NCBI GenBank assembly: GCA_000955795.1
Contig: JYOB01000001.1
Coordinates: 146,301 to 210,300 of the forward strand
DNA: 64,000 nt
Source of the DNA: Burkholderiaceae bacterium 26
GTDB lineage: Bacteria; Pseudomonadota; Gammaproteobacteria; Burkholderiales; Burkholderiaceae
Direction: 5' to 3'
Shown here piece after piece: positions 38,463 through 47,095 of this stretch; position 1 is the first letter of the stretch; each line of letters starts with the position of its first letter. A model generated the notes under the pieces. It did not search any database. It was not told where the DNA came from and saw only the letters and a list, made by a program, of their open reading frames with translations. The position numbers and the translations under genes are program-made.

Positions 38463-38649
38463 GTTCGATGTTGTGTTGGGTACGGCAGGTCGAGAGGACG
38501 TCTACTTCACACCAGCATGTGGCGTGCCTGAACCGACGCCACGGCCAGACTACGCGAGATATCAGCCGGGGCAATATCCGTGTTTATCCGACGCCACCCC
38601 GAGCGTGTCAAAATGGCCAACGGTGTGCTGTTTCCCCCCGCTGCCTTCA

Positions 38650-40083
38650 ATGCTGACCAACACCACGGCATTTGCCACTTTCCTCTTTCTTGTGCACTGC
38701 GTGGGCGTGCTCGCGGCCATGCATGCCGTGCTGACCGTGCGCACGTCACAGGGTGCCATCGCGTGGGCCATTTCGCTCGTCACGCTGCCGGAGTTCACGC
38801 TGATCCCCTATCTGATCTTCGGGCGAAGCACCTTTGCCGGCTATGTGGATGCGCGACGCTTTCACAACGCCCGCCTGCGCGAAATCACCCTCTCCGACGA
38901 CTGGCGCCGCCTGCGCGACCATGAATCCAGCGTGGTCGCGCCGCAGCACACCTGCATGCAGGCCTTGCCGCGCCTGACCGGCACACCGTGCCTCGCCCGG
39001 AATCGCGTGCGTCTGCTCGTCAACGGCGCGGAAACCTTCGATGCCATCTTTGCGGCGATTGCACAGGCGCGGCGCGTGCTGATCGTCCAGTTCTTCATCG
39101 TGCATGACGACACGCTCGGCCGCCGCCTGGCCGAACTGCTGCTCGAGCGCGCACGTGCCGGGGTGCGGGTGTACTTTCTCTTCGACAGCATCGGCTGCCA
39201 CGCGCTGCCCCGCCGCTATGTGCAGCGCCTCATTGAAGGCGGCGTGCAGGCCAAGCCGTTCTCCACACACGCCGGGTTCGTCAACCGCTTCCAGCTCAAC
39301 TTCCGCAACCACCGCAAGCTCGTGGTGGTGGATGGCGAGCGCGCTTACGTTGGCGGCCACAACGTCGGCAACGAATACATGGGTGAAAAGCCGCCGCTCG
39401 CACCGTGGCGCGACACGCATATCGAGATCGTCGGTGCGGCGGTGATGGACTTGCAGCTGACCTTTGCCGAAGACTGGTATTGGGCCGCCCGCGAAGTGCC
39501 GCAGTTGATCGTGCCCGAACTGCGGCCTGAGGAAGACATGGTCTGTCAGGTGGTGGCTAGCGGCCCGGCAGACAAGCAGGAAACCTGCTCGCTGTTCTTC
39601 ATGGAAGCCATTCAATCGGCGCGCAAGCGGCTGTGGATTACGTCGCCGTACTTCATACCAGACGAAGCTGTGTTTGCCGCGCTTCGCCTGGCCGTGCTGC
39701 GCGGGGTGGACGTGCGCATCCTGATCCCGTCACGGCCAGACCATCACATGGTGTTCCTGGCCTCCACGCTGTATGCATATCAGGCGATCCGCGCAGGCGT
39801 GAAAATCTACCGCTACCTGCCCGGCTTCCTGCACCAGAAGGTCGTGCTGATCGACGACGAGGCCGCCGCCGTGGGTAGCGCCAACCTCGACAACCGCTCG
39901 TTCCGCCTGAACTTCGAGCTGATGATCATGACCGCCGACCCGCGCTTCGCCAATGACGTCGCACAGATGCTCGAAGTCGATTTCGCCGAAGCCGCTCGCG
40001 TTGGCCGCGACGAATACGAACGTGCACACCCGCTGCGCCGCGTGATCATGCACGTGGCCAAGCTGTTCGCCCCCATCTTGTAA
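38650..40083 (+). CDS. cls: Cardiolipin synthase (ClsA-like)
   Basis: 477-residue membrane phospholipase D-type synthase. Two N-terminal membrane helices (about 8-28 and 38-58, ending YLIFGRSTFAGY) are followed by two HKD motifs, HRKLVVVD (H221, K223, D228) and HQKVVLID (H395, K397, D402), both complete. It condenses two phosphatidylglycerols to cardiolipin at the inner membrane. I chose ATG 38650 because the membrane helix begins there. The divergent ClsC-like gene suggests shared stress or stationary-phase control. Confidence 0.88.
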   Translation: MLTNTTAFATFLFLVHCVGVLAAMHAVLTVRTSQGAIAWAISLVTLPEFTLIPYLIFGRSTFAGYVDARRFHNARLREITLSDDWRRLRDHESSVVAPQHTCMQALPRLTGTPCLARNRVRLLVNGAETFDAIFAAIAQARRVLIVQFFIVHDDTLGRRLAELLLERARAGVRVYFLFDSIGCHALPRRYVQRLIEGGVQAKPFSTHAGFVNRFQLNFRNHRKLVVVDGERAYVGGHNVGNEYMGEKPPLAPWRDTHIEIVGAAVMDLQLTFAEDWYWAAREVPQLIVPELRPEEDMVCQVVASGPADKQETCSLFFMEAIQSARKRLWITSPYFIPDEAVFAALRLAVLRGVDVRILIPSRPDHHMVFLASTLYAYQAIRAGVKIYRYLPGFLHQKVVLIDDEAAAVGSANLDNRSFRLNFELMIMTADPRFANDVAQMLEVDFAEAARVGRDEYERAHPLRRVIMHVAKLFAPIL

Positions 40084-40176
40084 TCACGCTCCGAGTTCCG
40101 AGTTCGCCCGCAAGAAGCGGAGCGCTTCCAGGCATCGCTGTCCCTACCCTGAAGTGAACATTTTCAGGAGTGTGCG

Positions 40177-41439
40177 ATGTCCGATCCCCATGACTCTGCT
40201 GTCGACCGCCTGCCGCCGGGCTTCAACCGGCTGGCGGCCTCGAACCTGGCCGCGCAGTCGGCCGAACAGATTGCGCTGGCCGCCATGCCAATGGTTGCGG
40301 TGCTTACCCTGCATGCCGACGCCAGCACAGCGAGCTGGCTGCAAGTCGCCCTCACGCTGCCGTTTGTGCTGTTTGCCATTCCCGTGGGCATGCTGGCGGA
40401 CCGTTGGCCCAAACGCGCATTGATGGCCGGCGCAGAGGCGGTGCGCGCGCTGGCGTTGTTTGTTGTGGCGGGCCTGCTGGTGGCGGGGCGGCTGAACCTG
40501 GCAACGCTGGGCGTGCTGGGCTTTATTGCGGTGTGCGGCACGGTGGTGTTCAGCGTGGCGGCGCCAGCGCTGGTGCCTTCGCTCGTGCCGGCAGCGATGC
40601 TTGCGCGCGCAAACGGCCGCATCGAGCTGGCGCGCACGATTGCATTTGCGTGCGGGCCGGCCATCGGCGGTGCGTTGGTCGGCTGGACAGGCTCGATGGC
40701 GGCGTTCGCGCTGGCGGCGGCGTTGTCCGCCATGGCTGCGGCACTGCTGGCCGGCGTGGCCGCTCCGGAGCCCGTGGCGCGGCACGCGGCGCACCCGCTG
40801 CGCGACATTGCCGAGGGCGCGCGCTTCGTGTTTCACCATCCGCTGCTGCGGCCGGTGTTCATCACGCAGTGCGTCTTCACCATGGCGTTCTTCATGGTGT
40901 TTGCCATCTTCGTTCCGTACGCGGCGCATCGGTTGAACCTCTCTGCACAAGCGATTGGGCTGACGCTAGGCATGTACGGTGCGGGCATGGTGATTGGCGC
41001 GCTGCTGGCCGCGCGCATTCTGGCGCGCTGGCGCTTCGGTCATGTGGTGGCAACTGGCCCGGTGTGCGGACTGGCGGGCGGTGTTCTGCTTGCGGCCACC
41101 CTTTGGCAGCCGTGGCCGGCGCTGGCACAGGCCGGCTTCTTTCTGCTGGGTTGCGGGCCGATTCTTTGGGTGGTGAGCACCACCACGCTGCGGCAAACGG
41201 TAACGCCGCCCGCGTTGCTGGCGCGTGTATCCGCAGTGAATGTGATGTCGTATGGCGCTCGGCCAATCGGCGCGGCACTGGCCGCGTGGCTTGCCGCACA
41301 CGCTGGTGCGGGGGCGTGCCTGCTCATGGCGGTGGCGGGCTTTGCGCTGCAGTTGCTGTGCATCCTGCAATCGCCTGCGGTGCGGCTGGCGCGTCAGCCA
41401 CGTGCGGAGGATACGTCGGCCGGGCTCGAACCTGCCTGA
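40177..41439 (+). CDS. MFS exporter, MFS_3 / EntS-like
   Basis: 420-residue 12-helix major facilitator. The short loop after helix 2 has the motif GMLADRWPKRALM, and the overall plan resembles EntS-type exporters of siderophores or hydrophobic compounds. ATG 40177 follows TTTTCAGGAGTG. The last 46 bp overlap the 3' end of the convergent AraC-family gene. No biosynthetic genes are adjacent, so the substrate is unknown. Confidence 0.8.
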   Translation: MSDPHDSAVDRLPPGFNRLAASNLAAQSAEQIALAAMPMVAVLTLHADASTASWLQVALTLPFVLFAIPVGMLADRWPKRALMAGAEAVRALALFVVAGLLVAGRLNLATLGVLGFIAVCGTVVFSVAAPALVPSLVPAAMLARANGRIELARTIAFACGPAIGGALVGWTGSMAAFALAAALSAMAAALLAGVAAPEPVARHAAHPLRDIAEGARFVFHHPLLRPVFITQCVFTMAFFMVFAIFVPYAAHRLNLSAQAIGLTLGMYGAGMVIGALLAARILARWRFGHVVATGPVCGLAGGVLLAATLWQPWPALAQAGFFLLGCGPILWVVSTTTLRQTVTPPALLARVSAVNVMSYGARPIGAALAAWLAAHAGAGACLLMAVAGFALQLLCILQSPAVRLARQPRAEDTSAGLEPA

Positions 41440-42458
41440 GTCGCGTCAGCACCGCGGTCGCCGCGCTGCAGATCGCGCCACGCACGCGGCGTCATGCCAA
41501 AGTGGGCGATGAACCAGCGCGTAAACGACGCCTGCCGCGTATAGCCAAGCAACGCAGCCACCCGCCCGATCCGGTAGCTTGGGTTCGCCATGTAGCGAAC
41601 GGCGAGGTTGTGCCGGACCTCCTCCACCAGGTCAGAGAACGTCATGCCGGCCGATTCCAACTGGCGTTGCAAGGTCCGCACGCTCAGGTGGAGGTGGTCT
41701 GCCACCTGCTCGACAGACGCACGCTCCAGCGGCAGCAGCAGGTAGATCGCGCGACGCACGTCCTGCACCACCGCCTCTTGCGCCGACACATTGAGCGGCT
41801 CGGCAAGGCTTTCCGCATAACGCACGAGTGCCGGGTCGGCTGCGGGGTTGGGCGTCTCCAGATCGGCAGCCGCGCAGACGATGCCGTTGAAGTCGCTGCC
41901 GAACACGATGGGGCAACCAAACACGCGCCGGGGCAGGCTGACGTCGGTGGGAGCGCCATGGGTGAAATGGACGCTGCGCGGCTTCCAGTGAACCCCGAGC
42001 AGCGCGCTGCACGTCCGGGCCAGCACGCCGACGGCCAGCTCGTTGGCCTGCCGCAGCGGCACCGGCGTCTCGGTGATCACCTCTTCGCGAATGACGACCA
42101 TGTCGCCGTCGGATTCCAGGTAGATCGCCAGCGCCTCGTTCAGCAGGTGGCGGTACTGGATGATGGCCTGCAGCGCCTCGCGCAGCGTGCGCTTGTGGGC
42201 GAGCAACAACCCGAGCACACCGAAATCCAGTTCCTGGCGCGCCTCGGCCATCTGCAGGCCGAGCGTCGGACATGGGGCACTGGCGGCGGTGATCTCCATC
42301 AACTGGCACGTCGCCACGACCGAGACTAGCTGCTCTGGATCGGTCAGTTTGGCGGGGTCCAGCCCCACCTGCCGCAGCGCCTCCTGCGGGTTGAAACCGA
42401 GCCGCCGCACGACCTGGAAGTAGCCGTTGAGCGACCGGGCACGCACCATCGTTTCCAT
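41394..42458 (-). CDS. AraC-family transcriptional regulator (arabinose-binding-like N-domain)
   Basis: About 354 residues: an N-terminal ligand domain of the OruR/GliR-type AraC subgroup and a C-terminal double helix-turn-helix (VEQVADHLHLSVRTLQRQLESAG and RIGRVAALLGYTRQASFTRWF). ATG 42458 is preferred; 42449 and 42530 are in frame. It is divergent from the beta-keto acid cleavage operon. A pair of TGGCGCCA boxes 21 bp apart lies between them, fitting two-site AraC binding next to the operon promoter. It is most likely the operon's activator. Confidence 0.87.
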   Translation of the reverse strand: METMVRARSLNGYFQVVRRLGFNPQEALRQVGLDPAKLTDPEQLVSVVATCQLMEITAASAPCPTLGLQMAEARQELDFGVLGLLLAHKRTLREALQAIIQYRHLLNEALAIYLESDGDMVVIREEVITETPVPLRQANELAVGVLARTCSALLGVHWKPRSVHFTHGAPTDVSLPRRVFGCPIVFGSDFNGIVCAAADLETPNPAADPALVRYAESLAEPLNVSAQEAVVQDVRRAIYLLLPLERASVEQVADHLHLSVRTLQRQLESAGMTFSDLVEEVRHNLAVRYMANPSYRIGRVAALLGYTRQASFTRWFIAHFGMTPRAWRDLQRGDRGADATQAGSSPADVSSARG

Positions 42459-42500
42459 AGATTTCAGGGCGCTCCGAACGGTCTTGGTGTTTACACGGAA

Positions 42501-42530
42501 TGGCGCCAAAAGAGAAAAAATTGGCGCCAA
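42501..42530 (+). promoter_or_regulatory. Paired TGGCGCCA boxes, candidate AraC-family operator
   Basis: TGGCGCCA occurs at 42501-42508 and 42522-42529 (the second extended to TTGGCGCCAA). The centres are 21 bp apart, two helical turns, as in many AraC-type tandem sites. A TATAGT -10-like element lies at 42558-42563 with a poor -35 directly beside the second box, typical of an activator-dependent promoter. Confidence 0.55.
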
Positions 42531-42601
42531 TTGAGAAATTCAAAGCTACCGCTTCCCTATAGTGAAGTCCAGCCGAGACATCCCCTACAGGAGCCCCCAA
42601 C

Positions 42602-43657
42602 ATGCAATTCCTCGATGATTCGCTGCACCCCGAAAACCAGGACAAAGTCGTCATTACCGTTGCGCCGTACGGCCCGGAATGGATGCCGGAAGATTTTCCC
42701 GAAGATATTCCGGTCACGATGGAAGAACAGGTGCAGAAGGCCGTCGATTGCTACAACGCTGGTGCGACCGTGCTGCACCTGCACGTGCGTGAACTGGACG
42801 GCAAGGGCTCTAAGCGGCTCTCGAAATTCAACGAGCTGATTGCCGGCGTGCGTGCGGCGGTGCCCGACATGATCATCCAGGTAGGCGGCTCGATTTCTTT
42901 TGCGCCGGAAGATGAGGGGCAAGCCGCCAAGTGGCTGTCGGACGACACGCGCCACATGCTGGCCGACTTGACCCCGGCGCCGGACCAGGTGACCGTGGCG
43001 GTCAACACCACGCAGATGAACATCATGGAGCTGCTGTATCCGGCGTATCTGGAAGGCACATCGCTGGCCAATCCGGCGCTGGCTGCGGCCTACGCAGAAA
43101 TGACCGTGCCCGCCGGCCCCGCCTGGCTGGAGGAGCACCTGCGCCGTCTGCAGGCCTCCGGTGTGCAACCGCACTTCCAGTTGACCGGCATCCACGCGCT
43201 GGAAACGCTGGAGCGCGTGGTCCGCAAGGGCGTCTACAAGGGCCCGCTCAACCTGACGTGGATCGGCATTGGCGGCGGCTTCGACGGCCCCAACCCGTTC
43301 AACTTCTTCAACTTCATCCACCGCGCGCCGGATGGTTGCACGCTGACGGCCGAGTCGCTGCTCAAGAACGTGCTGCCCTTCAACATGATGGCCATGGCAA
43401 TGGGCCTGCACCCGCGCTGCGGCATTGAAGATACGATCATCGACCAGCACGGCAACCGCATGACATCCGTGCAGCAGATCGAGCAGTGCGTGCGCGTGGC
43501 GCATGAACTGGGCCGTGAGGTTGCCAGCGGCAAGGAGGCTCGCGCCATCTACCGCATCGGCGTGCAATATGACAGCGTGGAAGAAACGCTGGCGAAGAAC
43601 GGCATGTCCCCCAACCGTGCCCCGAACGTGAAAAACCTGCCGCTGCGCGCGGCCTAA
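42602..43657 (+). CDS. BKACE-family beta-keto acid cleavage enzyme
   Basis: 351-residue TIM-barrel protein of the 3-keto-5-aminohexanoate cleavage (Kce/BKACE, DUF849) family. The Zn-binding HLH (H59, H61) and the C-terminal HPRCGIEDT segment with the conserved Glu are visible. These enzymes condense a beta-keto acid with acetyl-CoA, giving acetoacetyl-CoA plus a new CoA ester, and substrates vary widely. At 351 residues it is longer than the usual 275-315, and it belongs to a divergent subgroup. ATG 42602 follows ACAGGAGCCCCCAAC. It is first in an operon with MFS, quinone oxidoreductase, TauD and porin genes. Confidence 0.82.
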   Translation: MQFLDDSLHPENQDKVVITVAPYGPEWMPEDFPEDIPVTMEEQVQKAVDCYNAGATVLHLHVRELDGKGSKRLSKFNELIAGVRAAVPDMIIQVGGSISFAPEDEGQAAKWLSDDTRHMLADLTPAPDQVTVAVNTTQMNIMELLYPAYLEGTSLANPALAAAYAEMTVPAGPAWLEEHLRRLQASGVQPHFQLTGIHALETLERVVRKGVYKGPLNLTWIGIGGGFDGPNPFNFFNFIHRAPDGCTLTAESLLKNVLPFNMMAMAMGLHPRCGIEDTIIDQHGNRMTSVQQIEQCVRVAHELGREVASGKEARAIYRIGVQYDSVEETLAKNGMSPNRAPNVKNLPLRAA

Positions 43658-43728
43658 ACTAGAAGCCGCAGTATCACCGGGCCAACACAGGCGGCGCTCA
43701 ACGCAAGCGCCGCCACTCGGAGACAACC

Positions 43729-45069
43729 ATGAATCTGCATGCCGCCGACCCGCGCGCAGACCACCACGACGGCTACCTCGTCGGCCGACCCCAGGCGTGG
43801 TTTGCGTTTGCAATGACCTTTGCACTGATGCTGTTCGATTACATCGACCGGCAAGTCATCGTGTCGCTTTTCCCGCATCTGAAGACAGCCTGGGCGCTGT
43901 CCGACAAGCAACTTGGCGCGCTCGTCTCGGTCATCTCGATCGTGGTGGCGGTGGGTGGCCTGCCCGTGGCGCTGTTGGCCGACCGCTACAGCCGCGTCAA
44001 GAGCATCGTCGTGATGGCCACCGTATGGAGCCTGGCAACGATCTCCTGCATGTTCACGCGCAATTACGGACAGCTCTTCACCGCGCGCGCCATCGTGGGC
44101 GTGGGTGAAACCGGCTACGGCTCGGTGGGCGCGGCGCTCATCGCCAGCCTGTTTCCCAAGCGCCTGCGCGCTACGTTGATGGGCGCCTTCTTTGCCGCGG
44201 CATCTGTCGGTTCGGTATTGGGCGTGTTGCTCGGTGGCGTGATTGCAGCGCGCTGGGGCTGGCAGGCGGCATTTGGCGTGGTGGGCGTACCGGGGCTGGT
44301 GCTGGCGCTGCTCTATGTGTTCGTGCCGGACTACAAAACGGTGGCGATGGCGGCTGGCGGCACGCAAGTGCGGCAACCCGCAGGCTCGCTCCTGCAACGC
44401 GTTGCGGGCGCGCTCACCAGCTCGCGCACGCTGTGGTGGACGTGCCTGGGCGCAGCCTTCCAGTTGATCGTCGTGTCGACCATCTGGGCGTGGCTGCCGA
44501 GCTACCTGAATCGCTATCACGGGACACCGCCGGACCGTGCTGCCATGCAAGCCGCACTGGTGGTGCTGTGCGGTGCGCTGGGCGCCTTCGTGTGGGGTGT
44601 GGTGGCCGATGTGGTTGCAGCGCGCCGCCAGCGCAACCGGCTGATTGCGGTGGCTGTGCTGGCGGTGGTCACGCTGCTCGTGTTCATGACGGCCTTTGGT
44701 GCCGCCATGCCGGCCAACCAGCAGTTCCTCCTGATCGCCTTCGGCGGCTTCTTGATGACGTGCACGGTGGCCCCGGCTTCCAGCGTGGTGTTCGACGTGG
44801 TGCACCCCGGCGTGCGCTCGACCGGCGCTGCGGTGCTCTCGCTGTTCCAGAACCTGTTCGGCCTGGCCATCGGGCCGTTTGTGGGCGGTGCCATGTCCGA
44901 TGCATGGGGCCTGCAGACCGCCCTGGCAGTGATGCCGATCTTCGGCGTGGTTGCAGCAGGCTGCTTCTTGCTGGCCGCACGCAGCTACGAAGCTGAACTC
45001 AAGCGCGTGGCCAACGTGTCGATCGACGCAGCGCCCACCGCTGCACCAGCCGCTGTGGCTTCCGCATGA
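43729..45069 (+). CDS. MFS transporter (spinster/ACS-like)
   Basis: 446-residue 12-helix permease starting with ALMLFDYIDRQVIVSLFPHLK, a signature seen in spinster-like and organic-anion MFS carriers, and with an ALLADRYSRVKSI loop motif. It is placed 71 bp after the BKACE gene in a catabolic operon and probably imports the pathway substrate, an organic acid. The Asp-Arg in helix 1 is typical of proton-coupled carriers. Confidence 0.83.
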   Translation: MNLHAADPRADHHDGYLVGRPQAWFAFAMTFALMLFDYIDRQVIVSLFPHLKTAWALSDKQLGALVSVISIVVAVGGLPVALLADRYSRVKSIVVMATVWSLATISCMFTRNYGQLFTARAIVGVGETGYGSVGAALIASLFPKRLRATLMGAFFAAASVGSVLGVLLGGVIAARWGWQAAFGVVGVPGLVLALLYVFVPDYKTVAMAAGGTQVRQPAGSLLQRVAGALTSSRTLWWTCLGAAFQLIVVSTIWAWLPSYLNRYHGTPPDRAAMQAALVVLCGALGAFVWGVVADVVAARRQRNRLIAVAVLAVVTLLVFMTAFGAAMPANQQFLLIAFGGFLMTCTVAPASSVVFDVVHPGVRSTGAAVLSLFQNLFGLAIGPFVGGAMSDAWGLQTALAVMPIFGVVAAGCFLLAARSYEAELKRVANVSIDAAPTAAPAAVASA

Positions 45070-45199
45070 CGGCCTGACTCCGCTAACCGCGCGCCGCCGC
45101 ACAGGGCATCCCCCTCTCCCGCCTTGACCGCGTCTCGCCAAGCGAGCCGCGCGGGCGGCGCGCACCCCAAACATCTGAAAAAGAATCCAGGAGACATCC

Positions 45200-46180
45200 A
45201 TGGCAACCGCAGTCCGCTTTCATGAAACCGGCGGCCCCGAGGTCTTGCGCTGCGAGACCGTCGAAGTGGGCCAACCCGGCCCGGGGCAGGTCCGTCTGCG
45301 CCACGAAGCCGTTGGCCTGAACTTTGCCGACACCTACTTCCGCTCGGGCCTCTACCCCGTACCCCGCCCCGCCGGCATGGGCGTGGAAGCAGCAGGCATC
45401 GTTGAAGCCGTAGGCGATGGCGTGAGCAACGTCACCGTGGGTGATCGCGTGACCTACACCGGCTTCATCAACACGCTGGGTGCGTACAGCACCGAACGGC
45501 TCATCCCGGCCGCACCGCTCATCAAGCTGCCCGCTGCCATTGCCTGCGAAACCGCCGCCGCCATGACCATGCGCGGCCTGACGTCGGCCTACCTGCTGCG
45601 CCGCATCTACCCGTTTGCGAAGGGCAACACGATCCTTCTGCATGCGGCCGCCGGCGGCGTGGGGCTCATCGTTTCGCAGTGGGCCAAGCTGCTTGGGCTG
45701 ACCGTGATCGGCACGGTATCGAGCGAAGCCAAAGCCGACATCGCCCGCGCGCACGGCTGCGACCACGTCATCAACTACGCGCACGAAGACGTTGCAAAAC
45801 GCGTGCGCGAACTGACCGACGGCGTGGGCGTGAACGTGGTGTTCGACAGCGTGGGCAAGGCCACCTTCGATGCCTCGCTCGATTCGCTCAAGCGACGCGG
45901 CCTGATGGTGTGCGTGGGCACGGCATCGGGCCCGATCCCGCCGTTCAACCCGCAACTGCTGGCGATGAAGGGATCGCTTTACCTCACGCGCCCGGCCCTG
46001 GCCGATTACATCGCCGATCCGGCCGAGAAAGCCGAGCTTGCCGGCGAGCTGTTCGATCACGTGGCCGCCGGTCGCATCAAGATCGAGATCCACCAGCGCT
46101 ATGCATTGGAAGACGCCGTGCAGGCGCACCGCGATCTCGAATCGCGCAAGACGACGGGCTCGTCCGTCTTCGTCATCTGA
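45200..46180 (+). CDS. qor: Quinone oxidoreductase, zeta-crystallin-like MDR
   Basis: 326-residue NADPH-dependent medium-chain reductase without the structural zinc site, typical of QorA. The nucleotide-binding motif AAAGGVGLIVSQWAKLLG and the GVNVVFDSVGK region are clear. It could reduce quinones or alpha,beta-unsaturated carbonyls formed in the pathway. ATG 45200 follows CCAGGAGACATCC. It is followed after 9 bp by the TauD gene. Confidence 0.88.
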   Translation: MATAVRFHETGGPEVLRCETVEVGQPGPGQVRLRHEAVGLNFADTYFRSGLYPVPRPAGMGVEAAGIVEAVGDGVSNVTVGDRVTYTGFINTLGAYSTERLIPAAPLIKLPAAIACETAAAMTMRGLTSAYLLRRIYPFAKGNTILLHAAAGGVGLIVSQWAKLLGLTVIGTVSSEAKADIARAHGCDHVINYAHEDVAKRVRELTDGVGVNVVFDSVGKATFDASLDSLKRRGLMVCVGTASGPIPPFNPQLLAMKGSLYLTRPALADYIADPAEKAELAGELFDHVAAGRIKIEIHQRYALEDAVQAHRDLESRKTTGSSVFVI

Positions 46181-46189
46181 GGGGCTGTC

Positions 46190-47038
46190 ATGCGCATCGA
46201 ACAACTGACCAACGCCCTGGGTGCCGAGCTGACCGGCGTGCAACTGAGTGACGCGATCGAAGACGAAGGCCTGTTCGGCGAAATCCGCACCGCGCTGCTC
46301 AAGCACCGCGTGATCTTCCTGCGCGATCAGGACTTGAGCCGCGCGCAGCACGTCGCGTTCGCCCGCCGCTTTGGCGATCTGGAAGACCACCCCGTGGCCG
46401 GTAGCGACCCGGAGCACCCGGGCCTCGTGCGCATCTACAAGACGCCCGACCACCCGAACGATCGCTACGAAAACTGCTGGCACGCCGACACCACGTGGCG
46501 CGAAGCGCCTCAGTTTGGCGCCGTGCTGCGCTGCGTGGAATGCCCCCCGGTAGGCGGCGACACCATGTGGGCCAACATGGCGCTGGCGTACGAGAAGCTG
46601 CCGGAAGACGTCAAGCGCGACATTGCAAACCTGCGCGCCCGCCACAGCATCGAGGCCAGCTTTGGTGCCGTCATGCCGATCGAAAAGCGTCTCGCCCTCA
46701 AGGCGCAATACCCCGATCCGGAACACCCCGTGGTGCGCACGCACCCCGAAACGGACGAGAAAGTCCTGTACGTCAACGGCTTCACGACCCACTTCACGAA
46801 CTACCACACCCCTGGGCGCGTGCGCTACGGGCAGGACGCCACAACAGGTGCATCGGAGCTGCTGCGCTACCTGATCAGCCAGGCCTACATTCCGGAATAC
46901 CAGGTGCGCTGGCGCTGGAAACCCAACAGCGTGGCCATCTGGGACAACACCGCCACGCAGCACTACGCGGTCATGGATTACGCGCCGTGCCATCGCAAGA
47001 TGGAACGCGCCGGCATCATCGGCGGCAAGCCGTTCTAA
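46190..47038 (+). CDS. TauD/TfdA-family Fe(II)/2-oxoglutarate dioxygenase
   Basis: 282 residues, the normal TauD length. The metal triad is H98-D100 (HADTTW) and H258 (TQHYAV); the 2-oxoglutarate-binding Arg is R273. The C-terminal half (PEYQVRWRWKPNSVAIWDN) is very TauD-like. These enzymes hydroxylate a carbon next to a sulfonate, ether or amine to trigger its release. In this operon the dioxygenase may open the substrate before keto-acid cleavage. The true substrate is unknown. Confidence 0.88.
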   Translation: MRIEQLTNALGAELTGVQLSDAIEDEGLFGEIRTALLKHRVIFLRDQDLSRAQHVAFARRFGDLEDHPVAGSDPEHPGLVRIYKTPDHPNDRYENCWHADTTWREAPQFGAVLRCVECPPVGGDTMWANMALAYEKLPEDVKRDIANLRARHSIEASFGAVMPIEKRLALKAQYPDPEHPVVRTHPETDEKVLYVNGFTTHFTNYHTPGRVRYGQDATTGASELLRYLISQAYIPEYQVRWRWKPNSVAIWDNTATQHYAVMDYAPCHRKMERAGIIGGKPF

Positions 47039-47095
47039 CGATCGTCGGGACACATCGGACCCGTCGGCGATAACACCAAGAGGAGACCCTGCAAC

